56,538 nucleotides of DNA from Thermoanaerobaculia bacterium (GTDB taxonomy: Bacteria; Acidobacteriota; Thermoanaerobaculia; Thermoanaerobaculales; Sulfomarinibacteraceae), in contig JAMOVQ010000036.1 in NCBI GenBank assembly GCA_027067575.1, positions 1-56,538 on the forward strand, given 5' to 3'. Positions 1-8,878 of this stretch are shown one piece after another. A program made the position numbers and the translations under genes. The notes beneath the pieces are model-generated. The model saw only the letters and a list, made by a program, of their open reading frames with translations, was not told where the DNA came from and ran no database searches. Each line of letters begins with the position of its first letter. Within the stretch, counting starts at the first letter, position 1.

Positions 1-25
1 TCCCCCCTCGAGCTCCACCGCTCGA

Positions 26-860
26 AAACACTGTCCCTTTCTCCTGATCCTCCGCCGAGTAGTCAACACTGTCCCTTTCTCGCATGGCGATCGTCCGTCT
101 CGGCCAGGGAAGGGTCCATGCGGGCTAAAGCCCGCGCTCCATCGGGCCACCCACCGATCGAATGAAAACACTGTCCCTGTCCCCTATTCCTCGACCGAAA
201 CGAAGTGCTCCCACCGAGTACCCCGCACACCCGCCCGCCCAGGAACGAGCGGAGCAACGTTCCGGCTCCCCAAGGACGCCCTCCGCGATCGCGACTGGGC
301 TTGGAGCAGCAGAGATCAACAGTGTCCCTTTTTCGTCCGACCACCCAGGGACGAGCGAAGCGATGTTCCGGCTGGCGATCCGGAGAACCTTTGGCCTTCA
401 CGATCGGGACTATCCTCCAACCCGACCGACCCGCTGGCCGAAATGAGACCGCCCCACCTGGTACCCCACTCACCCATCCTCCCAGGGACGAGCGAAGCGA
501 TGTTCCGGCTGGCGCTCCAGAGAACCCAGGGCCGTCACGATCGGGACTGTCCCCACAACGAAGCCCTCCGCCATCCAGCCGATCGAGCGCCCACGAGGAA
601 CGGGCCGGCGTGGGGGCGGGGGCGGCCCGGCGACGGAGGCGAGGGCAAGCCCCGTGGAGGCGTGCCCGGGCGGTCAGCGCAGGCATCTTGGCCCGGGAGG
701 GGGCGTGGGTGGGGGAAGGGTAAGCCGTCGAGTACGCCGTCCAGGTGCGTCGCCACGGGGTGCAGCCCGAGCCGCAGGAGCCGGGGCGCACACGCCCCCA
801 CGGCCCCGGGGAGCGCAGCGACCCGGGGGCGCCGCAAAAGCGGCGCCCGGCCTGCGACCG
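26..860 (+). repeat. Dispersed repeat block A: tandem units plus conserved tail
   Basis: Non-coding block. Unit cores of the type AGGGACGAGCGAAGCGATG begin at 241 (diverged), 347 and 484, a period of about 106-137 bp, and units carry a CACGATCGGGACTGTCC box. The tail at about 553-860 returns in the same orientation at 8280-8630 and 56254-56538. Short boxes AACA(C/G)TGTCCC lie at 27, 65, 167 and 318. The tail has perfect hairpins: 783-798 (6-bp stem, CACA loop), 804-828 (7-bp stem, loop GAGCGCAGCGA) and 827-848 (9-bp stem, AAAA loop). Reading frames through it show no recognisable protein. It may be a non-autonomous mobile element or a structured RNA; the class is not recognised. Confidence 0.75.
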
Positions 861-1244
861 CCACTCGCCGTAACGAGGAGGGGCCGCGCGGATCGTGCCC
901 CGGGGCCGTTCCCGCAAGGGCGCGAGGAGGAACTGACCTGGCGGTCGTGACGACGAAGCGACCGCGGCGGGGGCGGTCCCGGGGTGCGAGACTCGCGGCC
1001 CCGTTCATCCAAAGTCGATGACCCGAACGCCCTCCAACGAAGCCCAGGCGGCCGGCAGCGACGCCGAAGGCGGCGCCAGCGCGTCGCACGGGCGAACCGG
1101 GGGGAGCTCGCTCCCACCGGGACGCACGGGCGAGGCGCGCAGCCCGCGCGAAGCGCGGGGGCCGGCCGCCGGTTCACCGTACGATGAGCCAGCTCACTGC
1201 CGCCGGGACCAAGGATTCCCTCTTCCGGCCCTCGGACGCCGTGG
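861..1244. other. Hairpin-rich intergenic stretch
   Basis: No convincing gene. It continues block A as a chain of short stems, several with GAA loops: 941-965 (GCGGTCG/CGACCGC, 11-nt loop), CGCC-GAA-GGCG near 1060, GGGAG-CTCG-CTCCC near 1100, and 1143-1159 (CCCGCGC-GAA-GCGCGGG). It lies downstream of the minus-strand outer-membrane protein gene and could also receive its transcript end. No T-run follows any stem on the minus strand. Confidence 0.5.
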
Positions 1245-2426
1245 TCAGAACGACTCGCCGACGTAGAAGTAGATGCCGTCGGAGCCATTGCCCAGGGCGT
1301 AGTCGATGCCGATGTTGAGGCGGTTCTCCGGTGAGAGCATGAACCGGAAGCCAACGCCGGCGCTGGGGAGGAGATCCTTGATCCGGTAGTCGGAGAGCGC
1401 GGGAGCCACGGCCCCGGCACCGGCGAAGGCGACGACGCCCCACCGCCGTGCGAACCGCCAGCGGATCTCCGCTTGGCCGGAAAGCATCGTCTTGTCCCGG
1501 TACCGGCCTGCGACGTAGCCCCGGAGATCTGGAAACACACCGATCTTGCACAGGGCGTAGAACGGCGCGTCGCCGGGCACGGCGCACCCCGAGCCCCGGG
1601 CGGCGAGGATCAGCCGTTCGGGCTTCAGAGCCCAGTACCGGTTGTACTCGATGCGGAACGTGCTGAACGAGAAGTCGGAGCCAATGGCCTCGTCCGCCGT
1701 GGCCAGCGCGGCGTGAAAGAAGGCGCCGCAGTACGGGTTGAACTGGTTGTCCCGGCTGTCCCGCTCGGTGATCAGGCCGACGACCGCCACCGAGGATGTG
1801 ATGGGAATGCCCGGAATTTCCACGGGAAACTCGGGCGGCAGGAGACCGCCGAGGTCGAATACCGAGTCGAGCTTCGCGTACCCGTAGCCCAGGCCGAGGT
1901 ACCAGGCGCCCCCAACGCGGCGCATGACCTTGACGCCGCCGGCCCACCCCGACTGGTTGAGCCCGATGGAGCGGTCCTGGTCCCCGGCGCCGTTGCCGAT
2001 GCCGTAGTAGTCGACGTCCACGTCGAAGCTGGCCAGCCCGCCGAGGATCTTCCAGTCGTTGCCGTGGAAGTTCATGGAGGCCCCGACGGCCAGCGCCGTA
2101 TCACCCCCGTCGGCGTACATCCCGCCCGCGGCGATCACCGAGGAGTACGAGTCCGGATCGATGTGGAACAGGTACCCCGCCCCGAGGATCAGGCCGAGCC
2201 CGAGCGTCGGGTTCAGCATCGGGATCGGCGCGACGACGAAGTCCCCGCCTTGCTTCGCCTTCGCCACGGTCTCCACCTGCTCGCCCCCGCGCTCGACGGA
2301 CTCGACCTGGGCGAACGCGGAACCGGCGGACACGGCGAACAGGAGCAGCCCCCCCATGGCGAGGGCTCCGGCCCGGCCCGGCGGCCGGCCACCCCGTTTC
2401 CAGCGTGCGCGCCCGGTGATCGTCAT
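1245..2426 (-). CDS. BamA/TamA-family (surface antigen D15-like) outer-membrane protein
   Basis: 393 residues. The N-terminus has a basic stretch and a hydrophobic segment ending SAGSAFAQ, a plausible signal peptide with cleavage near residue 40. The rest is glycine-rich with alternating strands (for example GLGLILGAGYLF and WYLGLGYGYAKLDSVF), and the last residue is Phe (GESF), as in outer-membrane barrels. It resembles the C-terminal barrel of D15/BamA-type proteins without POTRA domains. The ATG at 2426 has GGGAG 5 nt upstream. It lies 34 bp downstream of the tricorn-like protease gene on the same strand, so the two are probably co-transcribed. Substrate or role is unknown; the barrel assignment is firm, the subfamily less so. 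Confidence 0.8.
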   Translation of the reverse strand: MTITGRARWKRGGRPPGRAGALAMGGLLLFAVSAGSAFAQVESVERGGEQVETVAKAKQGGDFVVAPIPMLNPTLGLGLILGAGYLFHIDPDSYSSVIAAGGMYADGGDTALAVGASMNFHGNDWKILGGLASFDVDVDYYGIGNGAGDQDRSIGLNQSGWAGGVKVMRRVGGAWYLGLGYGYAKLDSVFDLGGLLPPEFPVEIPGIPITSSVAVVGLITERDSRDNQFNPYCGAFFHAALATADEAIGSDFSFSTFRIEYNRYWALKPERLILAARGSGCAVPGDAPFYALCKIGVFPDLRGYVAGRYRDKTMLSGQAEIRWRFARRWGVVAFAGAGAVAPALSDYRIKDLLPSAGVGFRFMLSPENRLNIGIDYALGNGSDGIYFYVGESF

Positions 2427-2460
2427 ACGGCTCCCAGCATACCGGACCGCCCGGCGTGCA

Positions 2461-5400
2461 TCACGGCGCCGGCACGTCGTCGGCCGGTGCGGGGATCGGC
2501 GGGTGCGAGGGCCACGGCCGGGGATCCTCGCGGATCGCCTCCATGACGAGCTCGACCGCCTTCTCGAGCTGGTCGTCGTGGCCCGCCGCCATCCTGGCCG
2601 GGTCGAGCCACACCTCCACGTCGGGCTCGACCCCCTCGTTCTCCACGATCCACCGGCCGTCCGGCGTGTAGACCCGGTAGTCCGGCGCCGTCAGCTGGCC
2701 GCCGTCGATCAGGTCGATGAACATCGAGACTCCCACGAGGCCGCCCCATGTGCGGGTCCCGACGATGGGCCCCAGCCCGAGCTCCCGGAACTCCATCGGC
2801 AGCTCGTCGCCGCCGGATCCCGCATGACGGTCCGTGATCATGACGAGGTGGGCCCGGGTGACCATCCACGGCGTCACCTGGTCGTGGGAGTTGCGCCGGG
2901 TCCAGTACGACAGCGGCTTGCGGGCCAGGCGTTCGAGGAAGATGTACGGATCGAGCCCGCCGCCGTTGAACCGGCCGTCGATGACGAGCCCCTCCTTCTG
3001 CGTCTGACCGTAGAACTGCGCCGGGAACATGGTCGCCGAGCCCAGGTAGGTGTCCGGGAGGTGGATGTACCCCACCCTGCCGCCCGAGAGCCGTTCCACG
3101 GTCTCGCGGTTCTGTTCGACCCAGTCGAGGTAGCGGAACCGGGACTCGCTACCAGCCGGGACCACCCGTACGACGCGAGCTCCGTCCATGGTGGGCGTCC
3201 CGTTGACGGTCAGCTCGGCCTGGCGCCCCGCGAGCCCCTGGAACGCCGCGTAGACGTCCCTCTCCCCGGTCACGGGCACGCCGTTGACGGCCAGGAGGTA
3301 GTCGCCCTCCCGGACGTCCACGCCCGGACGGGCCAGCGGCGGAACCCGACCGCTCAGCCACGAGGGCGTCCGGAGGATCCGCGCGATCCGGTACCGGTTG
3401 GATGCCGGGTCGAGCTCCCAGTCGGCACCGAGCATCCCGACGGAGACCCGCTCGGGTGAGCGGCGCACGTCGCCACCGTAGACGTAGGTGTGCGACGTTC
3501 CCAGCTCGGCGATCATCTCACCGACCACGTAGGTCAGGTCCTGCGGACAGGAGGCGCCCTCGATCAGCGTGGCGTACCGGGCGCCGATCGCCTCCCAGTC
3601 CAGGCCGCGCATGGCGGGGTCGTAGAAGAAGTCCCGCTCCATCCGCCATGCCTCGCCGAACACCTGCCGCCACTCGGCGCGGGGATCGAGACGCGTCCGG
3701 AGCCCGGAGAGGTCCAGGGCATCTGCCTGCTTCGCCGGCTGGCCGACCCGGAGCACCGAGAGCCCGTCACGCTTCGCGAACGCGAGCCACGTCCCATCGG
3801 GGGCGAGGTCGTAGGCGCCGATCCCCTCGACGACCGTCTCGTCCTTCCGGCTCTCGAGGTCGAACCGGTGGAGGTCGAACGGCCCCGGCGTCCGGAACTC
3901 GAACCGGTTGAAGTCGCCCTCGTCGGCGTCGAGGTAGAGCAGGCCACCCTCCACCGCCGCCAGGTGCCGGTAGTTGCCGCGCGGCAGCGGGAACGGTTCC
4001 ACACGCTCGCCGATCCCGTCGAGGTCGATGGCGACGGCCTTCCCGGCGGTGCCGGTATCCCCGGACGTCTCGCCACCGTCCCCGTCACCGGTCTCGTCCC
4101 CGGCCGGCTCGTCGTCGCGCAGCGGGAACAGCGGCGGGGCGTCCTTCCGGAGTCTCAGGGCGTAGATCCCGGCGATCCGTTTGAACACCATCTCCCACTC
4201 GATGTCGCAAAACGTCGGGTCGAACCGGCGGTTGGAGACGAAGAAGAGGTACGCCCCGTCCCGGGAGAAGACGGGGTCGAAGTCGCTGAAGAGGCCATCG
4301 GTCACCTGGTGCGCCGTGCCCGTCCGGGTGTCGTACAGCCACAGGTGGAACACCATCTCGGGCCCCATCTTGGCGTAGGCCAGCCAGCGGCCGTCGGGCG
4401 ACCAGTCGAACTCCGAGATCTGCTTGGCGTCGAGGGAGACGTCCATCGACTGGTACTCGGCCTTGTCGACCCGCGTCTCCTCGCCCGTGGCTGCGTCCAC
4501 GACCCACAGGATGAGGTCCGAGTCGGTGTACGCCAGGCGCTTCCCGTCCGGGGACCAGTGCAGGGTGTGCCGGTAGCCGCTCTCGTGCCGGGTCAGGCGG
4601 CGGGCCGGCTCCCGCCCCAGCGCGTCGCGGACCCAGACCTCGTACTCGCCCGAGGCGTCGGAGAACCAGGCGAGCCTCGTGCCGTCGGGCGACCAGACGG
4701 CGCCCCGGTCCCGCGCCCCGGAGGAGCGGGTCAGGTTCCGGACCGGGCCGTGCTTCTTCGGCAGGGTGAACAGCTCCCCGCGGGCCACGACGGCGACACG
4801 GCCGCCGCCCGGCGCACAGGCGAACCCCGTCACGAAATCCGAGAGGTCGGCCATGTACGGCCGGGCGTCGCGGGGGTCGGGAGTCACCTCGATGGGGATC
4901 CGGTGCGAGGTCCCCGTGGCGGGATCGAGCAGCCAGATCTCCCCGGCGACCTCGTAGACGATCCTCGTGCCATCGGTGGAGGGCCGGTGGACGTCCCAGG
5001 TCGTGTGGTGCGTCAGCTGTTCGGGCTTGCCCCCGGCGGGATCCATCGCCCACAGGTCCAGGCGGCCGCCGCGGTCGGAGGCGAAGACGATCCGGTCCCC
5101 GACCCAGAGCGGGATCCGGTCGGTTCCGCGCCAGGTGGTCAGCCGGCGGTCCTTCGCCGTCTCCAGGTCGTACAGCCAGACGTCCTGCGCCATCCCGCCG
5201 TAGTACCCCTTCCATGTGCGGTTCTCCCTCGAGATCCGGTTGTAGGCGAGCCAGCGGCCGTCGGGCGAGATCGCCCCGCGGGCCGCTTCGTGCAGCGGGA
5301 GCACCTCGATCCCCGAGCCGTCGGGCCGGACCGTGAACAGGCGCAGGCGGCGCATGGCACCCTCGCGGTCCGAGCTGAACAGGATCCGGCCGTCCGGGGT

Positions 5401-5769
5401 CCACCCGACGACCTCGTCGAACCCGGGGTCGTACGTCAGACGCCGCACGTCCGAGCCGTCGGCGCGCATGACATAGACGTCGGGGTTGCCGTCGAACTCA
5501 CCCGTGAAGGCGATCATCGAGCCGTCGGGCGAGAACTTCGGGAACCGCTCCTCTCCCTCGTCCAGCGTCAGCCGCCGTGCCACGCCTCCCGACGCCGGCA
5601 CGGTCCAGACGTCCTCGGCATGCACGAAGACCACCGTGTCCCCGTGGATGTCCGGGAACCGCAGCAACGGGTGGGGCGTCCCGGAGGGTTCGGGTACGGA
5701 GGCCATCACACCGCCCCACGCTACGGCCATCACGACGACGATCGACGCGAACGAACGGAAGAATCTCAT
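2461..5769 (-). CDS. Tricorn-like S41 family protease
   Basis: 1102 residues, close to tricorn core protease length. After a signal-like hydrophobic stretch (ASIVVVMAVAWGGVMAS) come two runs of TolB/PD40-like propeller repeats (FSPDGSMIAF, WSPDGTRLAW, WSPDGKRLAY and others). Next are a PDZ-like region (REGDYLLAVNGVPV) and a C-terminal S41 fold with VIDGRFNGGGLD and HAGSGGDELP, whose Ser is the likely nucleophile. In this family the enzyme degrades peptides; the signal peptide suggests a periplasmic site. The ATG at 5769 is chosen because GGAGG precedes it by 6 nt and it opens the signal peptide; the frame stays open upstream to 6021 without a better start. A promoter-like pair lies at 5798-5826. 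Confidence 0.9.
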   Translation of the reverse strand: MRFFRSFASIVVVMAVAWGGVMASVPEPSGTPHPLLRFPDIHGDTVVFVHAEDVWTVPASGGVARRLTLDEGEERFPKFSPDGSMIAFTGEFDGNPDVYVMRADGSDVRRLTYDPGFDEVVGWTPDGRILFSSDREGAMRRLRLFTVRPDGSGIEVLPLHEAARGAISPDGRWLAYNRISRENRTWKGYYGGMAQDVWLYDLETAKDRRLTTWRGTDRIPLWVGDRIVFASDRGGRLDLWAMDPAGGKPEQLTHHTTWDVHRPSTDGTRIVYEVAGEIWLLDPATGTSHRIPIEVTPDPRDARPYMADLSDFVTGFACAPGGGRVAVVARGELFTLPKKHGPVRNLTRSSGARDRGAVWSPDGTRLAWFSDASGEYEVWVRDALGREPARRLTRHESGYRHTLHWSPDGKRLAYTDSDLILWVVDAATGEETRVDKAEYQSMDVSLDAKQISEFDWSPDGRWLAYAKMGPEMVFHLWLYDTRTGTAHQVTDGLFSDFDPVFSRDGAYLFFVSNRRFDPTFCDIEWEMVFKRIAGIYALRLRKDAPPLFPLRDDEPAGDETGDGDGGETSGDTGTAGKAVAIDLDGIGERVEPFPLPRGNYRHLAAVEGGLLYLDADEGDFNRFEFRTPGPFDLHRFDLESRKDETVVEGIGAYDLAPDGTWLAFAKRDGLSVLRVGQPAKQADALDLSGLRTRLDPRAEWRQVFGEAWRMERDFFYDPAMRGLDWEAIGARYATLIEGASCPQDLTYVVGEMIAELGTSHTYVYGGDVRRSPERVSVGMLGADWELDPASNRYRIARILRTPSWLSGRVPPLARPGVDVREGDYLLAVNGVPVTGERDVYAAFQGLAGRQAELTVNGTPTMDGARVVRVVPAGSESRFRYLDWVEQNRETVERLSGGRVGYIHLPDTYLGSATMFPAQFYGQTQKEGLVIDGRFNGGGLDPYIFLERLARKPLSYWTRRNSHDQVTPWMVTRAHLVMITDRHAGSGGDELPMEFRELGLGPIVGTRTWGGLVGVSMFIDLIDGGQLTAPDYRVYTPDGRWIVENEGVEPDVEVWLDPARMAAGHDDQLEKAVELVMEAIREDPRPWPSHPPIPAPADDVPAP

Positions 5770-5797
5770 CGCACACCTCCACAACGGTCCGACCGCC

Positions 5798-5826
5798 ACC
5801 CTACCGCCCCGTCCCCCCGGCATCAA
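5798..5826 (-). promoter_or_regulatory. Putative promoter of tricorn-like gene
   Basis: On the minus strand TTGATG (5821-5826) and TAGGGT (5798-5803) are separated by exactly 17 bp. The pair sits about 30 nt upstream of the chosen ATG. The -10 is a weak match, so this is a sequence-only suggestion. Confidence 0.35.
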
Positions 5827-5934
5827 GACCGCGCCGCGAACGGGGCCGCCATGCCGCACCCTCTTCGGACCGACCGGAGAGAGCAGGCTTCGGCTCGCAT
5901 CGCCCCGAATCGAATGAACCGGATGGAGGGGGAT

Positions 5935-6059
5935 GATGGTTCTCAAGAAAAAACAGCGTCCCATTTTCTTTTCGGTTGGCGCTCTAGGGAATCCCGCCTC
6001 TCCACGATCGAGGCGATCCATTTGGTACAGTCGAAGATAAACAGTGTCCCTTACTCCGG
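5935..6059 (+). repeat. Short copies of the AACAGTGTCCC box
   Basis: Two boxes, AAACAGCGTCCC at 5951 and AAACAGTGTCCC at 6039, match those in repeat blocks A, B and C. The stretch between is A/T-richer than its surroundings (AAGAAAAAACAG, CATTTTCTTTTC). The second box runs directly into the headless coding remnant at 6060, which suggests that an element end lies here. Confidence 0.55.
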
Positions 6060-6245
6060 TGCGGCACGGGGCAGTTCATGGAGTCCACCGCCCTGCTGGC
6101 CTCCGTCTCCACCGTGGACAACCGGACCGGCGACGCGGTCTTCTCCCTGGCGCAGACCTCGCGAACGGACTACTCCGAGCAGTGCGGCGAGACGCCGGAC
6201 GACGACTGCGATCCCATGAACAAGGGAATGGTCCTGTTCCGCTGA
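6060..6245 (+). pseudogene. C-terminal fragment of an unrecognised gene
   Basis: A frame ending at TGA 6243-6245 has almost uniform G/C third positions and reads like the end of a protein: QFMESTALLASVSTVDN, then a Cys/Asp-rich end (QCGETPDDDCD) and NKGMVLFR. No start with a ribosome-binding site opens it. The first ATG is at 6078 and would give only 55 residues, while the frame runs back into the repeat box at 6039-6052. Most likely a gene whose 5' part was removed when a repeat element arrived. The family is not recognised. Confidence 0.5.
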
Positions 6246-6329
6246 GCGTCCGGGAACCACCGGCGAACGCGGGAGCGGTCAGCCGCGGCGGCGGGCCGCT
6301 CGCCGCGTGCTGCCTCCTCCGCCGGGCCC

Positions 6330-7946
6330 TCACCGTCCGGCGCCGGCCGGCCCCGCGCCCCCCTCCCGGGCGCACGCCGCCGCGTCGGTTCCCGGCACCG
6401 GCCAGCGGGCCTCCATCGTCCGCCCCAGGCCGTCGGTCAGCCGCATCTCGAGCCGCCACGGCCGGCCGTCCCGGGTTCCGTCCCACGAACCCAGCGGGCC
6501 GCCCTCGACGTTCCCCGAGCCGGAGCCGAGCGGCACGGGCTCCACTAGGCCGCAGGCCGGCCGGCCCTCAAGCGTCCAGCGGATTCCCGAGACCGACGGA
6601 TCGATGGCGTACAGCGCCGCCCAGCCCTCGAGCGCCACCGTCTCCCCGGGGGCGGGGACCGTCGCCGGAACCGGCGTCAGCGCCGCGATGCCGAGCACGG
6701 CCCTCCCCGAGAGCGCCGTGACCACCCGTCCCTCGTCCACACCCCGGACGACGGTCTGGGCGAGCAGCAGGCGGGCCTCGTCGTAGGCGCCGATCCGGAC
6801 CACGAACCCCGGGACGTCCGGGGGTTCGATGGTGCAGCCGGTCAGTGTCACCGACGCGTCCCCGGTCGCCTGGAGGTCGCACGTCACCGTCGACCCCTCG
6901 ACCCGCATCGTGGAACGTTCGGAGGCCCCGAGGAACCCGCCGGTCCCGTCGATCGTGGACTCCAGCACACGGACCCGAGACCTCCCGAACGCGAGGATCT
7001 CCCCGACCACCGAACCCTCGAGCTCGATACGGGCGTCACCCTCCGGGTACAGGTTCCACGTGTCGATGCTCGCATTCTCGAGCCGGACGGTCCGGTCCGC
7101 GAGCGGCAGGAGGCCCGTCGTCTCCGGCCCCTGGTTGTGGAGGCCGGTGACCGTCAGGGACTCCGGCATGTGGAACCCCACCACGACCCAGTTGTCGGTC
7201 GGGATGTCCGCAAGTGTGAGCTCGCAGCCGGCCCGGACGAGCATCGGCCACAGCTTTACGCGGCACCGGTCCAGGGTGATGCTCTGGGCGATCCCGGAGC
7301 TGCCCTCCGGCGGAAACCGCCAGTGGTCGACGAACCCGGGCATGGGCGGCGTGTACCGCGCCACGCTGCCCTCGGGAAACTCCGGCCAGACCCACAGCTC
7401 CCCGCCCCCCCCGGAACGGGGGATGTCGCCGAGGACGAGCGTCGCCCGGTCCTGGACGATCACCTCGAAGAGCCCGTCCAGCCGGCGGGCCTCCATCACC
7501 GAGTCCCCCGTGGGAACGAGCTGGACGAAGCCGAAGTCGTCGTCCTCGAGCGTCACGCGGCCGTCCTCCCCGGCGAAGATCCCGTGCTGCACGCCGCTGG
7601 GCACCCGGTAGTCGCACCCGCGCACCGTCACCTCGCCGCCGCGCCAGGCGACGAGCGCGTACTGCCCGTGGTAGACGCTCATGAACCGGATCGCCGAACG
7701 CTCGAACACCACCCTCCCACCGTCCACCGCAACGACGTTCCCCGAGAACCGGACACCGGGCTCCCCGACGTCCACCACCGTCAGCACCCCCTCCCCCGCC
7801 ACCACCACGTCGCCGAGCTCCACAGGCTCCGTGACCGTCACCGGCGCCGTGACGACCCACGGCTCACCGGCGACCGCGACGCCTGACACCGCGAGGCACC
7901 ACGCCACTGCCCGGACGATACCGCGGACGTTCCTGTCGGGGATCAC
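6330..7946 (-). CDS. Secreted right-handed beta-helix-like protein
   Basis: About 538 residues from the GTG at 7946. The N-terminus (IVRAVAWCLAVSGVAVAGEPW) is a plausible signal peptide. The body is a series of short beta-strand repeats typical of right-handed beta-helix proteins: GRVVFERSAIRFM, GEVTVRGCDYRV, GRVTLEDDDFGF, CRVKLWPMLVRAG, TMRVEGSTVTC, DASVTLTGCTI. No catalytic motif of a pectate lyase or other enzyme was found, so function is unknown; such proteins often bind or cleave polysaccharide. Start choice is uncertain: GGAGG lies only 1 nt before the GTG, the next GTG is inside the signal region, and the frame extends upstream to 8117. It stands alone between two repeat-rich gaps. Confidence 0.65.
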   Translation of the reverse strand: MIPDRNVRGIVRAVAWCLAVSGVAVAGEPWVVTAPVTVTEPVELGDVVVAGEGVLTVVDVGEPGVRFSGNVVAVDGGRVVFERSAIRFMSVYHGQYALVAWRGGEVTVRGCDYRVPSGVQHGIFAGEDGRVTLEDDDFGFVQLVPTGDSVMEARRLDGLFEVIVQDRATLVLGDIPRSGGGGELWVWPEFPEGSVARYTPPMPGFVDHWRFPPEGSSGIAQSITLDRCRVKLWPMLVRAGCELTLADIPTDNWVVVGFHMPESLTVTGLHNQGPETTGLLPLADRTVRLENASIDTWNLYPEGDARIELEGSVVGEILAFGRSRVRVLESTIDGTGGFLGASERSTMRVEGSTVTCDLQATGDASVTLTGCTIEPPDVPGFVVRIGAYDEARLLLAQTVVRGVDEGRVVTALSGRAVLGIAALTPVPATVPAPGETVALEGWAALYAIDPSVSGIRWTLEGRPACGLVEPVPLGSGSGNVEGGPLGSWDGTRDGRPWRLEMRLTDGLGRTMEARWPVPGTDAAACAREGGAGPAGAGR

Positions 7947-8071
7947 GCCTCCAGCGTACCACGCCGGCCCCGGGGTACGCACCGCAGGGAGGGGCCGCCG
8001 GTTCGGCATCACGGGAACCATCCAGATGGTCCCGGACACAGATCCGCTCCGCCCCGGACCTTTCCGTCGGA

Positions 8072-8630
8072 CTTGTCGAGATAAACAGTGGCCCTTTCTC
8101 ACGGCTGGCGACCCCAAACCCCCGCCCCCTCACGATCGGGACTGTCCCCAACCCGACCGACCCGCTGGCCGAAACGAGACACCCCCGCCTGGTACCCCAC
8201 TCCCCCACCCGCCCAGGGACGAGCGAAGCGATGTTCCGGCTGGCGCTCCAGAGAACCAGGCCCGTCACGATCGGGACTGTCCCCACAACGAAGCCCTCCG
8301 CCATCCAGCGGTCGAGCGCCCCACGAGGAACGGGCCGGCGTGGGGGCGGGGGCGCTCCGGCGACGGAGGCGAGGGCAAGCCTCGGGACGGCCGCCGGGAC
8401 GCCGAACGCAGGCGGCTTGGCCCGACGGGGTGGGCGGGAAGGGGGAAGGGTAAGTCGCCGAACGGTACGGGGAGACCGGCGAACGGTCGTTGCCGAGGGG
8501 GTCGCAGGCCCGTCAGGGCCGGAGAGGGCGGGTGGACGGCTTACGACCGTCCGGTCTCCCAAACCGTCACCGACGCCGAAGGCGGCGAGTAGTACGGCGT
8601 ATCCGGCGAGCCGTCCCGGGGGGCAGCCCG
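8072..8630 (+). repeat. Dispersed repeat block B, carrying an insertion
   Basis: Second copy of the block A/C family. An AAACAGTGGCCC box opens it near 8083. A partial unit (TCACGATCGGGACTGTCC near 8130) follows, then a full unit core at 8215 and the shared tail from 8280. Unlike block C, the tail is interrupted: sequence up to 8460 and from 8591 is contiguous in block C. Homology fades near 8630, after which the rho leader begins. No protein-like frame. Confidence 0.75.
8461..8590. other. 130-bp hairpin insertion within repeat block B
   Basis: Relative to block C this segment is extra. It can fold into one large stem: GGAGACCGG (8471-8479) pairs with CCGGTCTCC (8551-8559), and ACGGTCGT (8483-8490) with ACGACCGT (8543-8550). 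An inner hairpin GGCCC-GTCA-GGGCC sits in the loop near 8508-8521. It is either an inserted element or a segment lost from the other copies. Confidence 0.5.
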
Positions 8631-8685
8631 ATCCTCGATCACCGCGCCGCGGACCGGCAGCGCAACGGGTTCCGGCGCGCCGATC

Positions 8686-8714
8686 TTGCAAAACCAGGCT
8701 CGAGCCGGTAAGGT
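8686..8714 (+). promoter_or_regulatory. Putative rho promoter
   Basis: TTGCAA (8686-8691), a 17-bp spacer and TAAGGT (8709-8714). This would give a leader of roughly 150 nt before rho and include the small ORF at 8759. Supported by spacing and hexamer match only. Confidence 0.4.
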
Positions 8715-8758
8715 GAGGATGGGCCGGGACGAAGGCGGGAGGGTTTCCCGACAACGAC

Positions 8759-8878
8759 GTGGACTTCCGGAACCGGTCCGCACCCATCGCTGAGCGGCGG
8801 CTCGATCTGCGGCTCGCGGCAATTCCGGGTCTGGGCGCCACGCCCCACCAGGCGCTCGTGGAGTGGAACGAGGTATGA
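8759..8878 (+). CDS. Possible 39-residue leader ORF coupled to rho
   Basis: A GTG at 8759 opens a frame ending in a TGA (8876-8878) that overlaps the rho ATG as ATGA. About 80% of its codons end in G or C, as in real genes here, and the product (MDFRNRSAPIAERRLDLRL, then AAIPGLGATPHQALVEWNEV) looks protein-like, with a helix-hairpin-helix flavour at IPGLG. There is no good ribosome-binding site: GGGAGG lies about 15 nt upstream. The frame is open back to 8717, so it could also be the tail of a lost gene. No family recognised. It could couple translation into rho and so tie Rho level to its own activity, which is speculation. Confidence 0.35.
   Translation: MDFRNRSAPIAERRLDLRLAAIPGLGATPHQALVEWNEV

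Noticed and set aside
241-560. Possible CRISPR array
   Set aside because: Units are about 137 bp, few, diverged and with no short unique spacers; no cas genes.
3490-6219. Very long open frame on the plus strand opposite the tricorn-like gene
   Set aside because: GC-rich antisense frame. The translation has no domain, while the minus strand gives a clear S41/propeller protein.
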